A stretch of DNA of 64,000 nt from contig JAEUQA010000062.1 of the NCBI GenBank assembly GCA_016789845.1, forward strand, positions 140,256-204,255. The letters run 5' to 3'. Of this stretch, positions 51,469-60,514 are shown in pieces; position 1 is the stretch's first letter; each line of letters starts with the position of its first letter. The notes under the pieces are model-generated. The model was not told the origin of the DNA. It did no database searches and worked only from the letters and a program-made list of their open reading frames with translations. The position numbers were made by a program, and so were the translations under genes. Source of the DNA: Chromatiales bacterium. GTDB taxonomy: Bacteria > Pseudomonadota > Gammaproteobacteria > Steroidobacterales > GCA-2729495.

Positions 51469-53127
51469 TTACTGCTGCTCGACCGGGTCTTCCCGGGTCG
51501 CCTGCAGCAGCGCCGAGTGGAAGGTGTCGGCATGCCAGCCGGCTGGCAATGCGTCCAGCACTCCGGCCGTCCGGAGCTTGCCGAGCACCCGCTGGTTGGC
51601 CTCGCTGAGCAGCACCCGGACGCCCCGCTGATGCAGCTTGGTGATCACTTCCTTCAGCGTCAGCATGCCCGTAATGTCGATGAAGGGGACGCGGTGCATG
51701 CGGATGATCAGGGTTCGCGGGTCCGTATGGGTCTGCATGAGCGCGCGCTCGAAGTTCTCCACGGCGCCGAAGAACATGGGCCCGGAGATCTCGTAGACCA
51801 TCAGTCCCGGCGGCAATTCCGTCAGGCCGTGCTGGCTGAGTTCCACGCGTAGAGACTGGGCATCCACCTGCTGGGTGTCCGCAACCTCTGCCATCCGGCG
51901 CAGGAAGTGCAGGGTCGCCAGGATCACGCCCACGTTCACGGCCACCACCAGGTCAGCGAACACGGTCAGGAGGAACGTAATGACGAGAATGGCCCGGTCG
52001 GCTGTCGGCGCCCTGCCGAGGATGATGGCAAAGTGCTTGGCCTCGCTCATGTTCCAGGCCACCACGAAGAGTATGGCCGCCAGGGCCGCCAGCGGCACGC
52101 TCGAGGCGAGTGGCGCCAGGAACAGCAGGATGGCGACCAATGTGCCCGCATGCACGAGTCCCGCGAGCGGGCTGTTGGCCCCGTTGCGCACGTTGGTAGC
52201 CGTGCGGGCGATCGCGCCGGTGGCGGCAAAGCCGCCGAACAGGGGTGCGACGATGTTCGCGATGCCCTGGCCGATGAGTTCCTGGTTCGAGTTGTGCCTG
52301 GTGCCTGCCATGCCATCGGCAACGACCGCCGACAGGAGTGACTCTATTGCGCCCAGCATTGCAATCGTGAAGGCCGGGCCGATCAGCAGGATGACCTGGG
52401 ACAGCGACAGGTCGGGTGCCGTAAACGATGGCAGGCCCTGCGGAATTCCCCCGAAGGTGCTGCCGATCGTGGCCACCCCGGGCACCTGCGCAAAGGCCTG
52501 CAGCAGGGTGGCGGCCACCATCGCCACCAGGGGGCCCGGGACCCGGGCCAGTCCCGGGATCCGCGCCGAGTAGATTACGAGCAGCAGGCTCATGACGGCC
52601 ACCCCGACCGTCGGCAGGTGCATCTGGGGCAGCACTTCGATGAGTTGCAGGAGCTTCTCATGGAAGTGGTCGCCATCGACCGGCGGAAGTCCGAAGAAGT
52701 CGTGCCATTGACCCACGAAGATGATCACCCCGATCCCGGCCGTGAAGCCGACGATGACGGGGGCCGGTATGAACTTGATGACGCCGCCCATCCGGGCGAT
52801 GCCCATGAGCACGAGGATGACACCGGCCATGAGGGTGGCGACCTGCAGGCCGGCGATGCCGTACTTCGCGGTGACGCCGGCGAGGATGGCGATGAAGGCT
52901 CCCGTGGGTCCGGCGATCTGCAGCCGCGAGCCACCGAAGAGGGTCACGAGGCCACCACCGATGATGGCCGTGTAGATGCCCTGTTCGGGCCTTGCTCCGG
53001 AGGCGATGGCAAACGCCATGGCGAGCGGCAGCGCCACCACGCCCACGATCACGCCAGCCACCAGGTTCGGCAGCAGGTATTGCCTGGTATAGAGGCCGGC
53101 GCGCCGGGCTTCGAGCAGGGCGATCAT
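51469..53127 (-). CDS. SulP family anion transporter with STAS domain
   Basis: 552 residues. About twelve membrane helices with the SulP signature region AIASGARPEQGIYTAIIGGG and GPTGAFIAILAG, then a cytoplasmic STAS domain (about 440-530) with FIDITGMLTLKEVI, the regulatory phosphorylation-site region. It would carry sulfate, bicarbonate or another small anion. The start overlaps the spermidine-synthase-like stop by four bases (ATGA). The family call is firm, substrate is not. Confidence 0.92.
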   Translation of the reverse strand: MIALLEARRAGLYTRQYLLPNLVAGVIVGVVALPLAMAFAIASGARPEQGIYTAIIGGGLVTLFGGSRLQIAGPTGAFIAILAGVTAKYGIAGLQVATLMAGVILVLMGIARMGGVIKFIPAPVIVGFTAGIGVIIFVGQWHDFFGLPPVDGDHFHEKLLQLIEVLPQMHLPTVGVAVMSLLLVIYSARIPGLARVPGPLVAMVAATLLQAFAQVPGVATIGSTFGGIPQGLPSFTAPDLSLSQVILLIGPAFTIAMLGAIESLLSAVVADGMAGTRHNSNQELIGQGIANIVAPLFGGFAATGAIARTATNVRNGANSPLAGLVHAGTLVAILLFLAPLASSVPLAALAAILFVVAWNMSEAKHFAIILGRAPTADRAILVITFLLTVFADLVVAVNVGVILATLHFLRRMAEVADTQQVDAQSLRVELSQHGLTELPPGLMVYEISGPMFFGAVENFERALMQTHTDPRTLIIRMHRVPFIDITGMLTLKEVITKLHQRGVRVLLSEANQRVLGKLRTAGVLDALPAGWHADTFHSALLQATREDPVEQQ

Positions 53128-53876
53128 GACTGCTCGTCGTTGGCTGCCGCCAGGACGCGGGAGAACGTGCCGCGCAGCTGGGCCCACGCGTCGTGGTCCA
53201 GGTTCCGGGGCCGGCGCATGGGCCTGCTGTTGGACCGGTCAGCCAGGTACGCCGTGCTGGCGAAGACGACACTGTTGCTGCCATCGTCGTCATCCACGGT
53301 CAGGATGGCGCCGTTGAAACTGCGCCCGATCCGCGCAATCTGCTGTTGCCAGCGCACCTGGCTGCAATGGAGATTGACGACGAGCATCCCGTCGGGTTCC
53401 AGCATCTCCCTGCAGTCGTCGTAGAAGCGCTGGGAGCCGAGGCTCGTCGGCAGGCCCTGATCGTCGTAGCCATCCACCAGCAGCACGTCGGAGCGTCGTG
53501 GCGGCGACCTGACGAACTCGGCGCCATCCCCCTCCACGATGACGAAGCGGCGGCTGTCCGCCGGGACGTGAAACTCATCCCGCAAGGCAATCACGTGGGG
53601 GTTGATCTCGATGACCTGGATGCGGGCCTTTGGCAGGTGGCGATGGCAGAACTTGGCCAGTGAGCCCCCGCCGAGGCCCACCATGGTCACGGACCGCGGC
53701 TCGGGGATGAAGAGGAGGAAGCCCATCATCGTGCGGGTGTACTCCAGGTGGAGGGCATCCGGGTGGCGAAGGTCCATGCAGCTCTGGGTCTCATGCCACG
53801 AGAAATGCAGGGACACGGTGGTAGCCGTCCTGCAAAGGACGGGCTTCGCCTGGGTCTTGGCGGTGCTGTCCGGCAT
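53124..53876 (-). CDS. Spermidine-synthase-like methyltransferase-fold protein
   Basis: 250 residues. The Rossmann core VGLGGGSLAKFCHRHLPKAR, then VIEINPHVIALRDEF and VVEGDGAEFV, plus VLLVDGYDDQGLP, resembles SpeE and the 'fused MFS/spermidine synthase' relatives. The conserved Asp of VDGYDDQG lines up with the polyamine-site Asp. The N-terminal MPDSTAKTQ start at 53876 is preferred over a longer frame to 54125, because the latter runs into the AT-rich promoter. Translational coupling to a SulP transporter is unusual. Aminopropyltransferase activity is not proven. Confidence 0.72.
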   Translation of the reverse strand: MPDSTAKTQAKPVLCRTATTVSLHFSWHETQSCMDLRHPDALHLEYTRTMMGFLLFIPEPRSVTMVGLGGGSLAKFCHRHLPKARIQVIEINPHVIALRDEFHVPADSRRFVIVEGDGAEFVRSPPRRSDVLLVDGYDDQGLPTSLGSQRFYDDCREMLEPDGMLVVNLHCSQVRWQQQIARIGRSFNGAILTVDDDDGSNSVVFASTAYLADRSNSRPMRRPRNLDHDAWAQLRGTFSRVLAAANDEQS

Positions 53877-53956
53877 GGGCAGTTCCTGGTGGACTGGCCT
53901 GAAGCCATCTAATCTAATTGGATGATAATAGAATGGTACCTGGAAACATATAGGAT

Positions 53957-53962
53957 TATAAT
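53957..53962 (+). promoter_or_regulatory. Perfect -10 hexamer in the divergent AT-rich promoter region
   Basis: TATAAT lies 41 bases before the GTG at 54004, within a 127-base AT-rich gap (53877-54003) that separates divergent genes. The best -35 at 17 bases is TGGTAC, poor. Minus-strand hexamers such as TATTAT (53930-53925) could serve the other gene. Confidence 0.5.
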
Positions 53963-54003
53963 GAAGCCCATATTCATCAGGCCATGAAGGCGGGGCATAA
54001 CCA

Positions 54004-54255
54004 GTGGCAACGGAAGAACGCACGGCGCGCCTGACGGTACTTATCGATCCCCGCAAGAAGGCCACCTTCGATCGCCTGTGCGCGGAAGAAGACGCGACGC
54101 CTTCCCAGGTCGTGCGGCGCCTCATCCGTGCCTATATCGAGGGCCGCACCGGCAAGCCCTGGACGCCGGAGTCCGGCCAGGACGGCGTCTCGGAGCCCAG
54201 CCAGGCGGTCGCGCCGGCGGAAAGTCACGGAAGACGCTCCAGCAAGCGGTATTGA
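54004..54255 (+). CDS. CopG-type ribbon-helix-helix protein
   Basis: 83 residues from a GTG start. TARLTVLIDPRKKATFDRLC (strand then helix) and PSQVVRRLIRAYIEGR (second helix) make a ribbon-helix-helix DNA-binding core. A disordered Ser/Pro-rich tail follows (EPSQAVAPAESHGRRSS). No toxin gene is adjacent, so it is probably a stand-alone regulator rather than an antitoxin. Being 80 bases ahead of the propeller paralogue, it may control that gene, which is inference only. Confidence 0.7.
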   Translation: MATEERTARLTVLIDPRKKATFDRLCAEEDATPSQVVRRLIRAYIEGRTGKPWTPESGQDGVSEPSQAVAPAESHGRRSSKRY

Positions 54256-54335
54256 CGCTGGTGGGGCGCGCACGATCCCGGGGATCGGGATTCGGCAATA
54301 ATGCGCGCCGAGCCACCAACCCCAGGATCCCCGGC

Positions 54336-55286
54336 ATGCAGCAACCCACCCAGAAGACCTCAACCCTGAAGCCCTTTGAGAAGGGCGACATCTTCCTGGG
54401 CTGTACGTATCTCAACAACCCCAGCGACGACCACATGGGCGAGGGGCGGATCCTGCAGTTCGACAGGAACTGGATCGCGAAGGGCACCTGGTACACCACC
54501 GGCACCCGCTACTTCATCGTCGGCTGCACGTTCGCGCCGGACGGCACCCTCTGGGGCTTCGACTGCCACGATCACATCGCGGTCCGGGCCACCCCCGACG
54601 CGAAGGAGTTGCCGCCCTGGGATTCCGGCCGGGCCTTCGGCAGCGTCAACTGGGACCAGGCCGGCAACCACTATTTCGGCGAGTACTTCATCGGCAGGGA
54701 GATCTGGAAGGGCACCAGCGCCAAGCTGCTCGCCGACGGCACCCTGGGCGCCGGCCATATCTGGAAGTACAGCCCGGACCTGAAGCTGCTGGATGAGTAC
54801 CCCACCGAATACGCCCCCGAGCCCACGCGCTTCAAGGGCGTCACCCACTCCACCATGCACCCGTCGGGCGAATTCATCACCTACACCACGGAGACGGCCC
54901 GGCGCCTGATGCGCTACGACGTGAAGAATCGCCGCCAGCTGCCCGATCTCGCGGGCTACCCCGACGCCGATCCCTACGACCGGGCCGACAAGCGCTGGTT
55001 CATCGCCGTCGCCTACCTGCCGGACGGCCGTCTGCTGTGCACCGTCGCCGACGGGCTGGCGGTCTACGACGAGGCGGGCAGGATCCTCCAGCACATTCCG
55101 CTGCCGGGCTACGGCTGGGCCCAGGTGACCCCCGACGTCGACCCGGGCTACGCCCTGGCGGCCAACGTCTGGACGGGCGTCGCCGCGCGCATCGATCTCG
55201 GGCGGGAGAGGATCGTGCAGCAGATGGACACCGGCTTCACGGCCCCGTTCCGCTCGCTCGCCGGCATCGCGGTGTTCCGGGGATGA
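54336..55286 (+). CDS. Beta-propeller-like protein (paralogue of the one at 36466)
   Basis: 316 residues without signal peptide. Residues show repeated strand-turn units (FAPDGTLWGFDCHDHIAV, GVTHSTMHPSGEFITYTTET, LPDGRLLCTVADGLAVY), resembling SMP-30/gluconolactonase-type propellers. The N-terminus (QKTSTLKPFEKGDIFLGC) is nearly the same as TKTSTMKPFAPGDIFLGC in the paralogue. The stop overlaps the lipoprotein Rossmann gene by ATGA, so the two should be made together. Function is unknown; the co-expression hints at a small-molecule oxidation or lactone pathway, not proven. Confidence 0.68.
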   Translation: MQQPTQKTSTLKPFEKGDIFLGCTYLNNPSDDHMGEGRILQFDRNWIAKGTWYTTGTRYFIVGCTFAPDGTLWGFDCHDHIAVRATPDAKELPPWDSGRAFGSVNWDQAGNHYFGEYFIGREIWKGTSAKLLADGTLGAGHIWKYSPDLKLLDEYPTEYAPEPTRFKGVTHSTMHPSGEFITYTTETARRLMRYDVKNRRQLPDLAGYPDADPYDRADKRWFIAVAYLPDGRLLCTVADGLAVYDEAGRILQHIPLPGYGWAQVTPDVDPGYALAANVWTGVAARIDLGRERIVQQMDTGFTAPFRSLAGIAVFRG

Positions 55287-56074
55287 AGCGGCATGCACTG
55301 TTCGGGGGCGCACTGGCGGTCCTCCTCGCGCTGGCTGGCTGCGCCAGCAACCGGTCCGGCGGTCAGGATCTGGTGCTCGTGGCGGGCGCCTCGGGCCGTG
55401 CCGGCACCTACGTGGTGCGGCGCCTGAAGGAGCAGGGCATCCCCTTCCGCGCCATGACCCGCAGCCGCGCCGAGGCTGAGAAGCGCCTCGGCGCGGATTT
55501 CACCGGCGTGGACTGGGTCGAATGCGACGTGCGGGACCCGGCCCAGGTGGCGGCCGCCATGCGCGGGGTGAAGCAGGTGATCAGTGTGATTGGCGCCAAC
55601 CAGGTGGCAGGCGACAACAGCGCCGAGTTCGTGGACTACGGTGGCGTGAAGAACCTGGTGGACGCCGCCGTTGCGGGCAAGGTGGAGCGATTCGTCCTGC
55701 TCACCGCCATCGGCGTGACCGACCCGGAACACCCATTTAACAAGGCCACCAGGGGCGCCCTCGGCTGGCGCCTCAGGGGCGAGGAGTACCTGCGGGACAG
55801 CGGCCTGGGCTACACGATCGTGCGGCCCGGTGGCCTGGTGAACGAACCCGCGGGCCAGAAGGGCCTGCGCTTCGAGCAGGGCGACAACTGGCGCCCCCTG
55901 CTGCGTGCCACCCTGTCCCGGGACGACCTGGCCCTGGTCCTGATCGAGAGCCTGCGCCAGCCCCGCGCCCGCAATGTCACCTTCGAGCTCGTCAACGATC
56001 CCGCGCTGCCGCCCGGTGCGTGGCGTGAACGCTTCGCCACCCTCGCGCCCGATCCGCTCCACGGGGCGAATTAA
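55283..56074 (+). CDS. Lipoprotein with NAD(P)-binding (atypical SDR/NmrA-like) domain
   Basis: 263 residues. The N-terminus is a lipoprotein signal (LLALAGC, Cys20), followed after ten residues by GASGRAG (35-41), the dinucleotide-binding glycine motif, and an NmrA-like layout (VECDVRDPAQVAAAMRGVKQ, FVLLTAIGV, TIVRPGGLVNEPAG). Cytoplasmic enzymes of this fold are common; a lipoprotein anchor on one is rare, since NAD(P)H is scarce in the periplasm. Either the lipobox is false or the domain acts as a non-catalytic binder. Start overlaps the propeller gene stop by ATGA. Confidence 0.72.
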   Translation: MKRHALFGGALAVLLALAGCASNRSGGQDLVLVAGASGRAGTYVVRRLKEQGIPFRAMTRSRAEAEKRLGADFTGVDWVECDVRDPAQVAAAMRGVKQVISVIGANQVAGDNSAEFVDYGGVKNLVDAAVAGKVERFVLLTAIGVTDPEHPFNKATRGALGWRLRGEEYLRDSGLGYTIVRPGGLVNEPAGQKGLRFEQGDNWRPLLRATLSRDDLALVLIESLRQPRARNVTFELVNDPALPPGAWRERFATLAPDPLHGAN

Positions 56075-56085
56075 GAAATCTTAAG
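56071..56085. promoter_or_regulatory. Direct repeat TTAAG-N5-TTAAG
   Basis: TTAAG at 56071 and again at 56081 (one helical turn), also forming ttaaga-aa-tcttaa as an inverted repeat just past a stop codon. Direct repeats one turn apart are the usual form of OmpR-family response-regulator sites; PmrA-type boxes have a related half-site but 11-base spacing. An OmpR-family regulator is encoded 5.8 kb downstream. Confidence 0.3.
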
Positions 56086-56384
56086 TTGCGCGCAACGCTC
56101 CCGCGAAGGGGCGGGGCCCACTATTGCCCCGTGCCCTGCTGAGTCACCCCCCTCATGGGGCACGACGTGAAGTGCCAACAGACCACGATGAGACTATGAC
56201 GTGTCCCCCAAGTGGCACCGGTGGGCGGCGAAGGCGGCAAGGCCTGTTCTTCGTCCCCTGTAGCAGGCGGCGACCCCTTCTCCGCCCGCCGGTGTCACGA
56301 ACCACCCGGAACGTGTTCGGGGCAGCCCTGCCGAAGCCATCTCCTTCAGCCCACACCTCATTATTCCGCCACAGGATCCGATCC
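56075..56384. other. 310-base region without a supported gene, upstream of the DegQ-type gene
   Basis: GC-rich and with no plausible coding sequence: in-frame extensions of the protease here lack a signal peptide and conserved residues. It holds the TTAAG repeat, the palindrome ttgcgcgcaa (56086-56095) and a sigma-E-like promoter candidate (56308-56335). Probably the regulatory region of the protease gene and perhaps of the mprF operon. Confidence 0.5.
56308..56335 (+). promoter_or_regulatory. Sigma-E-like promoter candidate for the protease gene
   Basis: GGAACGT (56308-56314), 16-base spacer, then CCGAA (56331-56335), compared with the E. coli sigma-E consensus GGAACTT-N15/16-TCnnA. The -10 differs at its first base. 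DegP/DegQ genes are classic envelope-stress targets, which gives the weak match some weight. Confidence 0.3.
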
Positions 56385-57890
56385 ATGCGCTACCAAGTTC
56401 CACTGATGGTGGTTGCACTGGCAGCCGCCGTATTCCTGGGCAGCGCCATATCCGGCCCTGCCATCTCCGGTATTGCGCCGGTGGCCACCACCGCACTCCC
56501 GGCGCCTGATCCGGCCCCGGCATCGCCAGCGTCCGCCGGCCTCCCGGACTTCAAGACGATCATCAAGCGTAACCAGGCGAGCGTGGTGAACATCAGCACG
56601 CGCCAGGAGATACGGGCCGACGCGGGCCGGCGTGGCCAGCCGCCCGGGATGGCGCCCGGGCTGCCCCCCGGCCTGCCGCCGGGCATGGAGGAATTCTTCC
56701 GGCCGTTCCGTGGCATGCCCGGTCCCATGCCCGGACCCCGGCAAGCGAACTCCCTGGGCTCGGGCTTCATCATCTCCGCGGACGGCGAGATCCTGACCAA
56801 TGCGCATGTAGTGGACGGCGCGGACGAGATCATGGTGAAGCTGGCCGACAATTCCGAGAAGCCGGCGAAGCTGATCGGCCTCGACAAGGCCTCCGACGTG
56901 GCGCTGCTGAAGATAGACGCGAAGGACCTCCCCGTCGTGCGCCTGGGCGACTCGTCAAGCCTCGAGGTCGGCGACTGGGTGCTGGCGATCGGTTCGCCCT
57001 TCGGCCTGGAGCACACGGCCACCCAGGGCATCGTCAGCGCTGTTGGTCGCAGCCTGCCGGATGGCAACTACGTGCCCTTCATCCAGACCGACGTCGCTGT
57101 CAATCCCGGCAATTCCGGCGGGCCGCTGTTCAACATCAAGGGCGAGGTCGTCGGCATCAACTCCCAGATCTACAGCCGCAGTGGCGGCTACATGGGCCTG
57201 TCCTTCGCGATCCCGGTCAACACGGCCAGCACCGTGGCGCGGCAGCTGGCCGCCAACGGCCGGGTCGAGCGCGGCTGGCTCGGCGTGGGGATCCAGAACG
57301 TAAGCGGGGACCTCGCGAAATCCTTCGGCCTCGACAAGCCGACCGGCGCGCTGGTTGGCCAGGTGGACAAGGCCGGTCCTGCCAGCAAGGCCGGCCTGAA
57401 GCCCGGCGACGTGATCCTCGAGTTCAATGGCAGGCCGATCAGCCAGTCCGGCGAACTCCCACCCCTGGTGGGCGAGACCCGGCCGGGCACGAAGGTGGAG
57501 CTCACGGTGTGGCGGGACAAGAAGGCTCGGGAGATCAACGTCACCGTCGCCGAGCTCAAGCCTGCCGAAGACGAGATCGTCGCGTCCAACGCCGACAGTG
57601 ACCAGAAGCCGGGCATCCTCAACGTCCAGGTCGCGGCCCTCACGCCGGAGCAGCGCGAGCAGGCAGGCATCGAGGCGGGCGGCGTGCTGGTCGTCGGTGT
57701 CGCCGCCGGCCCGGCCGCCCGGGCCGGGGTCAACGCCGGCGACATCATCCTGCAGGTGGGTGGCCAGGCGGTTGGCAGTCCCCAGGAGCTCGCCGGGCTG
57801 GCGCGGAAGCTGCCGAAGGGTGAACCGGTGCCGCTGCTGATCCAGCGCGACGAGGCGCGGCTCTTCCTGCCGCTGACCATAGCGGGCTGA
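56385..57890 (+). CDS. degQ: DegP/DegQ-type periplasmic serine protease
   Basis: 501 residues. ATG 56385 begins the signal sequence (QVPLMVVALAAAVFLGSA). The trypsin-like domain has catalytic His141 (NAHVVDG), Asp171 (KASDVALL) and Ser244 (GNSGGPL), followed by two PDZ domains (about residues 285-375 and 405-495). It would degrade or hold misfolded envelope proteins. An insert rich in Pro/Gly/Met (GLPPGLPPGMEEFF) lies ahead of the catalytic core, in the position of the LA loop. DegQ versus DegP versus MucD cannot be told from a single sequence. The mprF gene begins 89 bases downstream. Confidence 0.93.
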   Translation: MRYQVPLMVVALAAAVFLGSAISGPAISGIAPVATTALPAPDPAPASPASAGLPDFKTIIKRNQASVVNISTRQEIRADAGRRGQPPGMAPGLPPGLPPGMEEFFRPFRGMPGPMPGPRQANSLGSGFIISADGEILTNAHVVDGADEIMVKLADNSEKPAKLIGLDKASDVALLKIDAKDLPVVRLGDSSSLEVGDWVLAIGSPFGLEHTATQGIVSAVGRSLPDGNYVPFIQTDVAVNPGNSGGPLFNIKGEVVGINSQIYSRSGGYMGLSFAIPVNTASTVARQLAANGRVERGWLGVGIQNVSGDLAKSFGLDKPTGALVGQVDKAGPASKAGLKPGDVILEFNGRPISQSGELPPLVGETRPGTKVELTVWRDKKAREINVTVAELKPAEDEIVASNADSDQKPGILNVQVAALTPEQREQAGIEAGGVLVVGVAAGPAARAGVNAGDIILQVGGQAVGSPQELAGLARKLPKGEPVPLLIQRDEARLFLPLTIAG

Positions 57891-57979
57891 CGGCAGTTGC
57901 CTCTTTACTGACCAACGTCCCCGGGCCAGGATCCGCCCGGGAGGGCCCGGACCGGCACGGGGGATGGCGCCGCTGGGGC

Positions 57980-60514
57980 GTGCCCGCCCTGATGCTGGGC
58001 GTTTTCATCCTGGTCGTGCTCCTGCTGGACCGCGAGCTCCGGGCGTACCACCTGCGTGATGTGCTGGCCGCCGCACGGGCAATTGCGCCCGATGCGCTGT
58101 GGGCGGCGGTCGGCTTCACGGCGCTCAGCTACGCGACGCTGACCCTGTTCGATGTGCTCGGCCTTCGCTACGCGGGCAAGCCGCTGCCTTACTCGCGGAC
58201 GGCGCCTACCGCGCTGATCGCCTACGCGTTTGCCCACAGCTTCAGCCTCGCGGCGCTCACGGGGGCCGCGATCCGCTATCGTCTCTACGCACCGTCCGGC
58301 CTGACCGCGGTCGACGTGGCGCGGGTCTCCGCGTTTACCTCCGTCACCACGGGTCTCGGCATCAGCCTGCTCGGCGGCCTGGCCCTCCTGTTGGCGCCCA
58401 CCGTGACCGGATCATTCCTGCGCCTGCACGCGGGCTGGGCGCTTGCTGCGGGCGTGCTCGTCCTGGCAGGGATCCTCGCGTACATTGCCTGGGGCGCGTT
58501 CGCCCGGCGCGCTACCGAATTCTGGAACTGGCGCATCGAGCCGCCAGGCGGAAGGCTCGTGGGCCTCCAGCTCATGGTGGGCCTGGCAGACCTGGCCTTC
58601 TCGGCCGCGGCCCTCTGGGTCCTCCTCCCGGGCCCGGCAACAGTCTCCTTTGCCGCTTTCTGTGGTGCCTACGCGGCAGCCATCGTGGTCAGCCTGATCA
58701 GCCACGTGCCCGGCGGGCTCGGTGTGCTCGAGTCGGTGCTGATGCTCACGATCCCCCACGGCGATCCGGCGGGCATGCTCGGCGCCCTGCTGGTCTACAG
58801 GCTGATCTACTACCTCCTGCCATTGCTCGCAGCAACGCTGCTCTTCGCGGGCCAGGAACTGGCCGGGCAGATACCGCGGCAGGGCCGCAAGCTGGCGCAG
58901 GCGACCGGCTGGCTGCAGCAGGGTACGCCGCAGATACTCGGCAGCCTGGTCTTCCTCGCCGGGGCACTGCTCCTCGTTTCCGGAGCGACACCCGGCATCG
59001 ACAGTCGCCTCGCCACCCTGCGCGACGTCCTGCCGCTGCCCATACTGGAGACGTCGCATCTGGCCGGCAGCGTCATCGGCCTTGGGCTCCTCGTCCTGGC
59101 GCGGGCGCTATTCGAGCGAGTCAACGCCGCTTACCACGTGACGGTCGCGCTGCTGCTGGCGGGGGCCGCCGCGTCGCTGCTGAAGGGCCTCGACTACGAG
59201 GAGGCACTGGTACTCGGGCTGATCCTCTTCGCCCTGTGGCTCGGGCGCCGGCAGTTCCACCGGCGCGCCTCGCTATGGGATGAGCGCTTCAGCCCGGGCT
59301 GGACGGTAAACCTGCTCGTGGTCATCGGCACCGCCGCCTGGATCGGTTTCCTCACGCACAAGCAGGTGCCGTACTCCAACGACCTGTGGTGGACCTTTGC
59401 CAGCGACGCCGATGCGCCGCGCATGCTGCGCGCGACGCTGCTGGTATCGCTTCTGGCCGCCGTGGTACTGCTGTCAAGCCTGTTGCGGCCGGCGCAGCCG
59501 GAGCCGGTGCTGCCGTCGGCCGCCGACCTGGAGCGGGCGCGCCGGGTCATTGCGGCCAGCCCGGTGGCTGGTGCCAGCGTGGCGCTGACCGGTGACAAGC
59601 ACCTGCTGTTTGCCGGGGGCGACCGGGCCTTTCTCATGTACCGCATCACCGGCCGCAGCTGGATCGCTCTCGGTGATCCGGTGGGTCCCCGCGAGTGCTG
59701 GGAGGAGCTGGCATGGCGCTTCCGCGAACTGGTCGACGAGCACGGGGGGCGCACCGTGTTCTACGAAGTATCCGGCGACGGGCTGCCGTTGTACCTGGAC
59801 CTGGGCCTGACACTGACCAAGCTGGGGGAAGAGGCCCGGGTGTCCCTGGCGGATTTCTCCCTGGAGGGCAGGGGCCGTGCGGAATTGCGCTCCGCCCGTC
59901 GGCGCGCCGAGCGTGACGGGGTCACGTTCGAGATCGTGATGCCTCCGGGTGTGCCGGCGGTCATGCCGGAACTGGAGAAGATCTCCGCGCAGTGGCTCGA
60001 GGAAAAGTCGGTGGAAGAGAAGGGATTCTCACTCGGCTTCTTCTCGCCCGGCTACCTGGCCAACTTCCCCCTGGCCCTGGTCCGCCGGCAGGGAACGCCG
60101 GTTGCCTTCGCCAATCTCTGGGCGAGCGGCGGCCGGGAGGAACTGTCCGTTGACCTGATGCGCTTTGGAGCAGATGCGCCGCACGGCGCCATGGACTTCC
60201 TGTTCACGGAACTGCTCATCTGGGGCCAGGCACAGGGCTATGCCTGGTTCAACCTTGGCATGGCGCCACTGTCGGGCCTCGAGGAACATCCGCTGGCACC
60301 AGCCTGGCACCGGGTGGGTAACCTGGTGTTTCGCTACGGCGAGCACTTTTACAACTTCAGCGGGCTGCGGCGCTACAAGGCCAAGTTCGACCCGGTCTGG
60401 CAGCCGCGCTACCTGGCGTCGCCCGGCGGGCTGGCATTGCCGCGCGTCCTGCTGGACGTCTCGACGCTGATTTCCGGTGGCGTGCGGGGTATCTGGAGCA
60501 GGCCCTCGGCATGA
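57980..60514 (+). CDS. mprF: Bifunctional aminoacyl-phosphatidylglycerol synthase/flippase MprF
   Basis: 844 residues from a GTG. About 12-14 membrane helices make the flippase part (residues 1-510), including the conserved LISHVPGGLGVLESVLML. The cytoplasmic synthase domain follows (about 530-844) with LFAGGDRAFLMYRITGRSWI, FFSPGYLANFPLALV and FNLGMAPLSGLEEHPLAP. MprF moves lysine or alanine from aminoacyl-tRNA onto phosphatidylglycerol and flips the product, lowering negative surface charge and protecting from cationic peptides. The amino acid used cannot be inferred. The stop overlaps acvB by ATGA. A weak GGGGGAT site is about 14 bases before the start. Confidence 0.92.
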   Translation: MPALMLGVFILVVLLLDRELRAYHLRDVLAAARAIAPDALWAAVGFTALSYATLTLFDVLGLRYAGKPLPYSRTAPTALIAYAFAHSFSLAALTGAAIRYRLYAPSGLTAVDVARVSAFTSVTTGLGISLLGGLALLLAPTVTGSFLRLHAGWALAAGVLVLAGILAYIAWGAFARRATEFWNWRIEPPGGRLVGLQLMVGLADLAFSAAALWVLLPGPATVSFAAFCGAYAAAIVVSLISHVPGGLGVLESVLMLTIPHGDPAGMLGALLVYRLIYYLLPLLAATLLFAGQELAGQIPRQGRKLAQATGWLQQGTPQILGSLVFLAGALLLVSGATPGIDSRLATLRDVLPLPILETSHLAGSVIGLGLLVLARALFERVNAAYHVTVALLLAGAAASLLKGLDYEEALVLGLILFALWLGRRQFHRRASLWDERFSPGWTVNLLVVIGTAAWIGFLTHKQVPYSNDLWWTFASDADAPRMLRATLLVSLLAAVVLLSSLLRPAQPEPVLPSAADLERARRVIAASPVAGASVALTGDKHLLFAGGDRAFLMYRITGRSWIALGDPVGPRECWEELAWRFRELVDEHGGRTVFYEVSGDGLPLYLDLGLTLTKLGEEARVSLADFSLEGRGRAELRSARRRAERDGVTFEIVMPPGVPAVMPELEKISAQWLEEKSVEEKGFSLGFFSPGYLANFPLALVRRQGTPVAFANLWASGGREELSVDLMRFGADAPHGAMDFLFTELLIWGQAQGYAWFNLGMAPLSGLEEHPLAPAWHRVGNLVFRYGEHFYNFSGLRRYKAKFDPVWQPRYLASPGGLALPRVLLDVSTLISGGVRGIWSRPSA

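Noticed and set aside
54004..54255. Ribbon-helix-helix gene as an antitoxin of a toxin-antitoxin pair
   Set aside because: No toxin-like gene is adjacent; the next gene is a propeller-like protein 80 bases on.
56124..56384. N-terminal extension of the DegQ-type protease
   Set aside because: An upstream in-frame start would hide the signal peptide behind about 87 unconserved residues.
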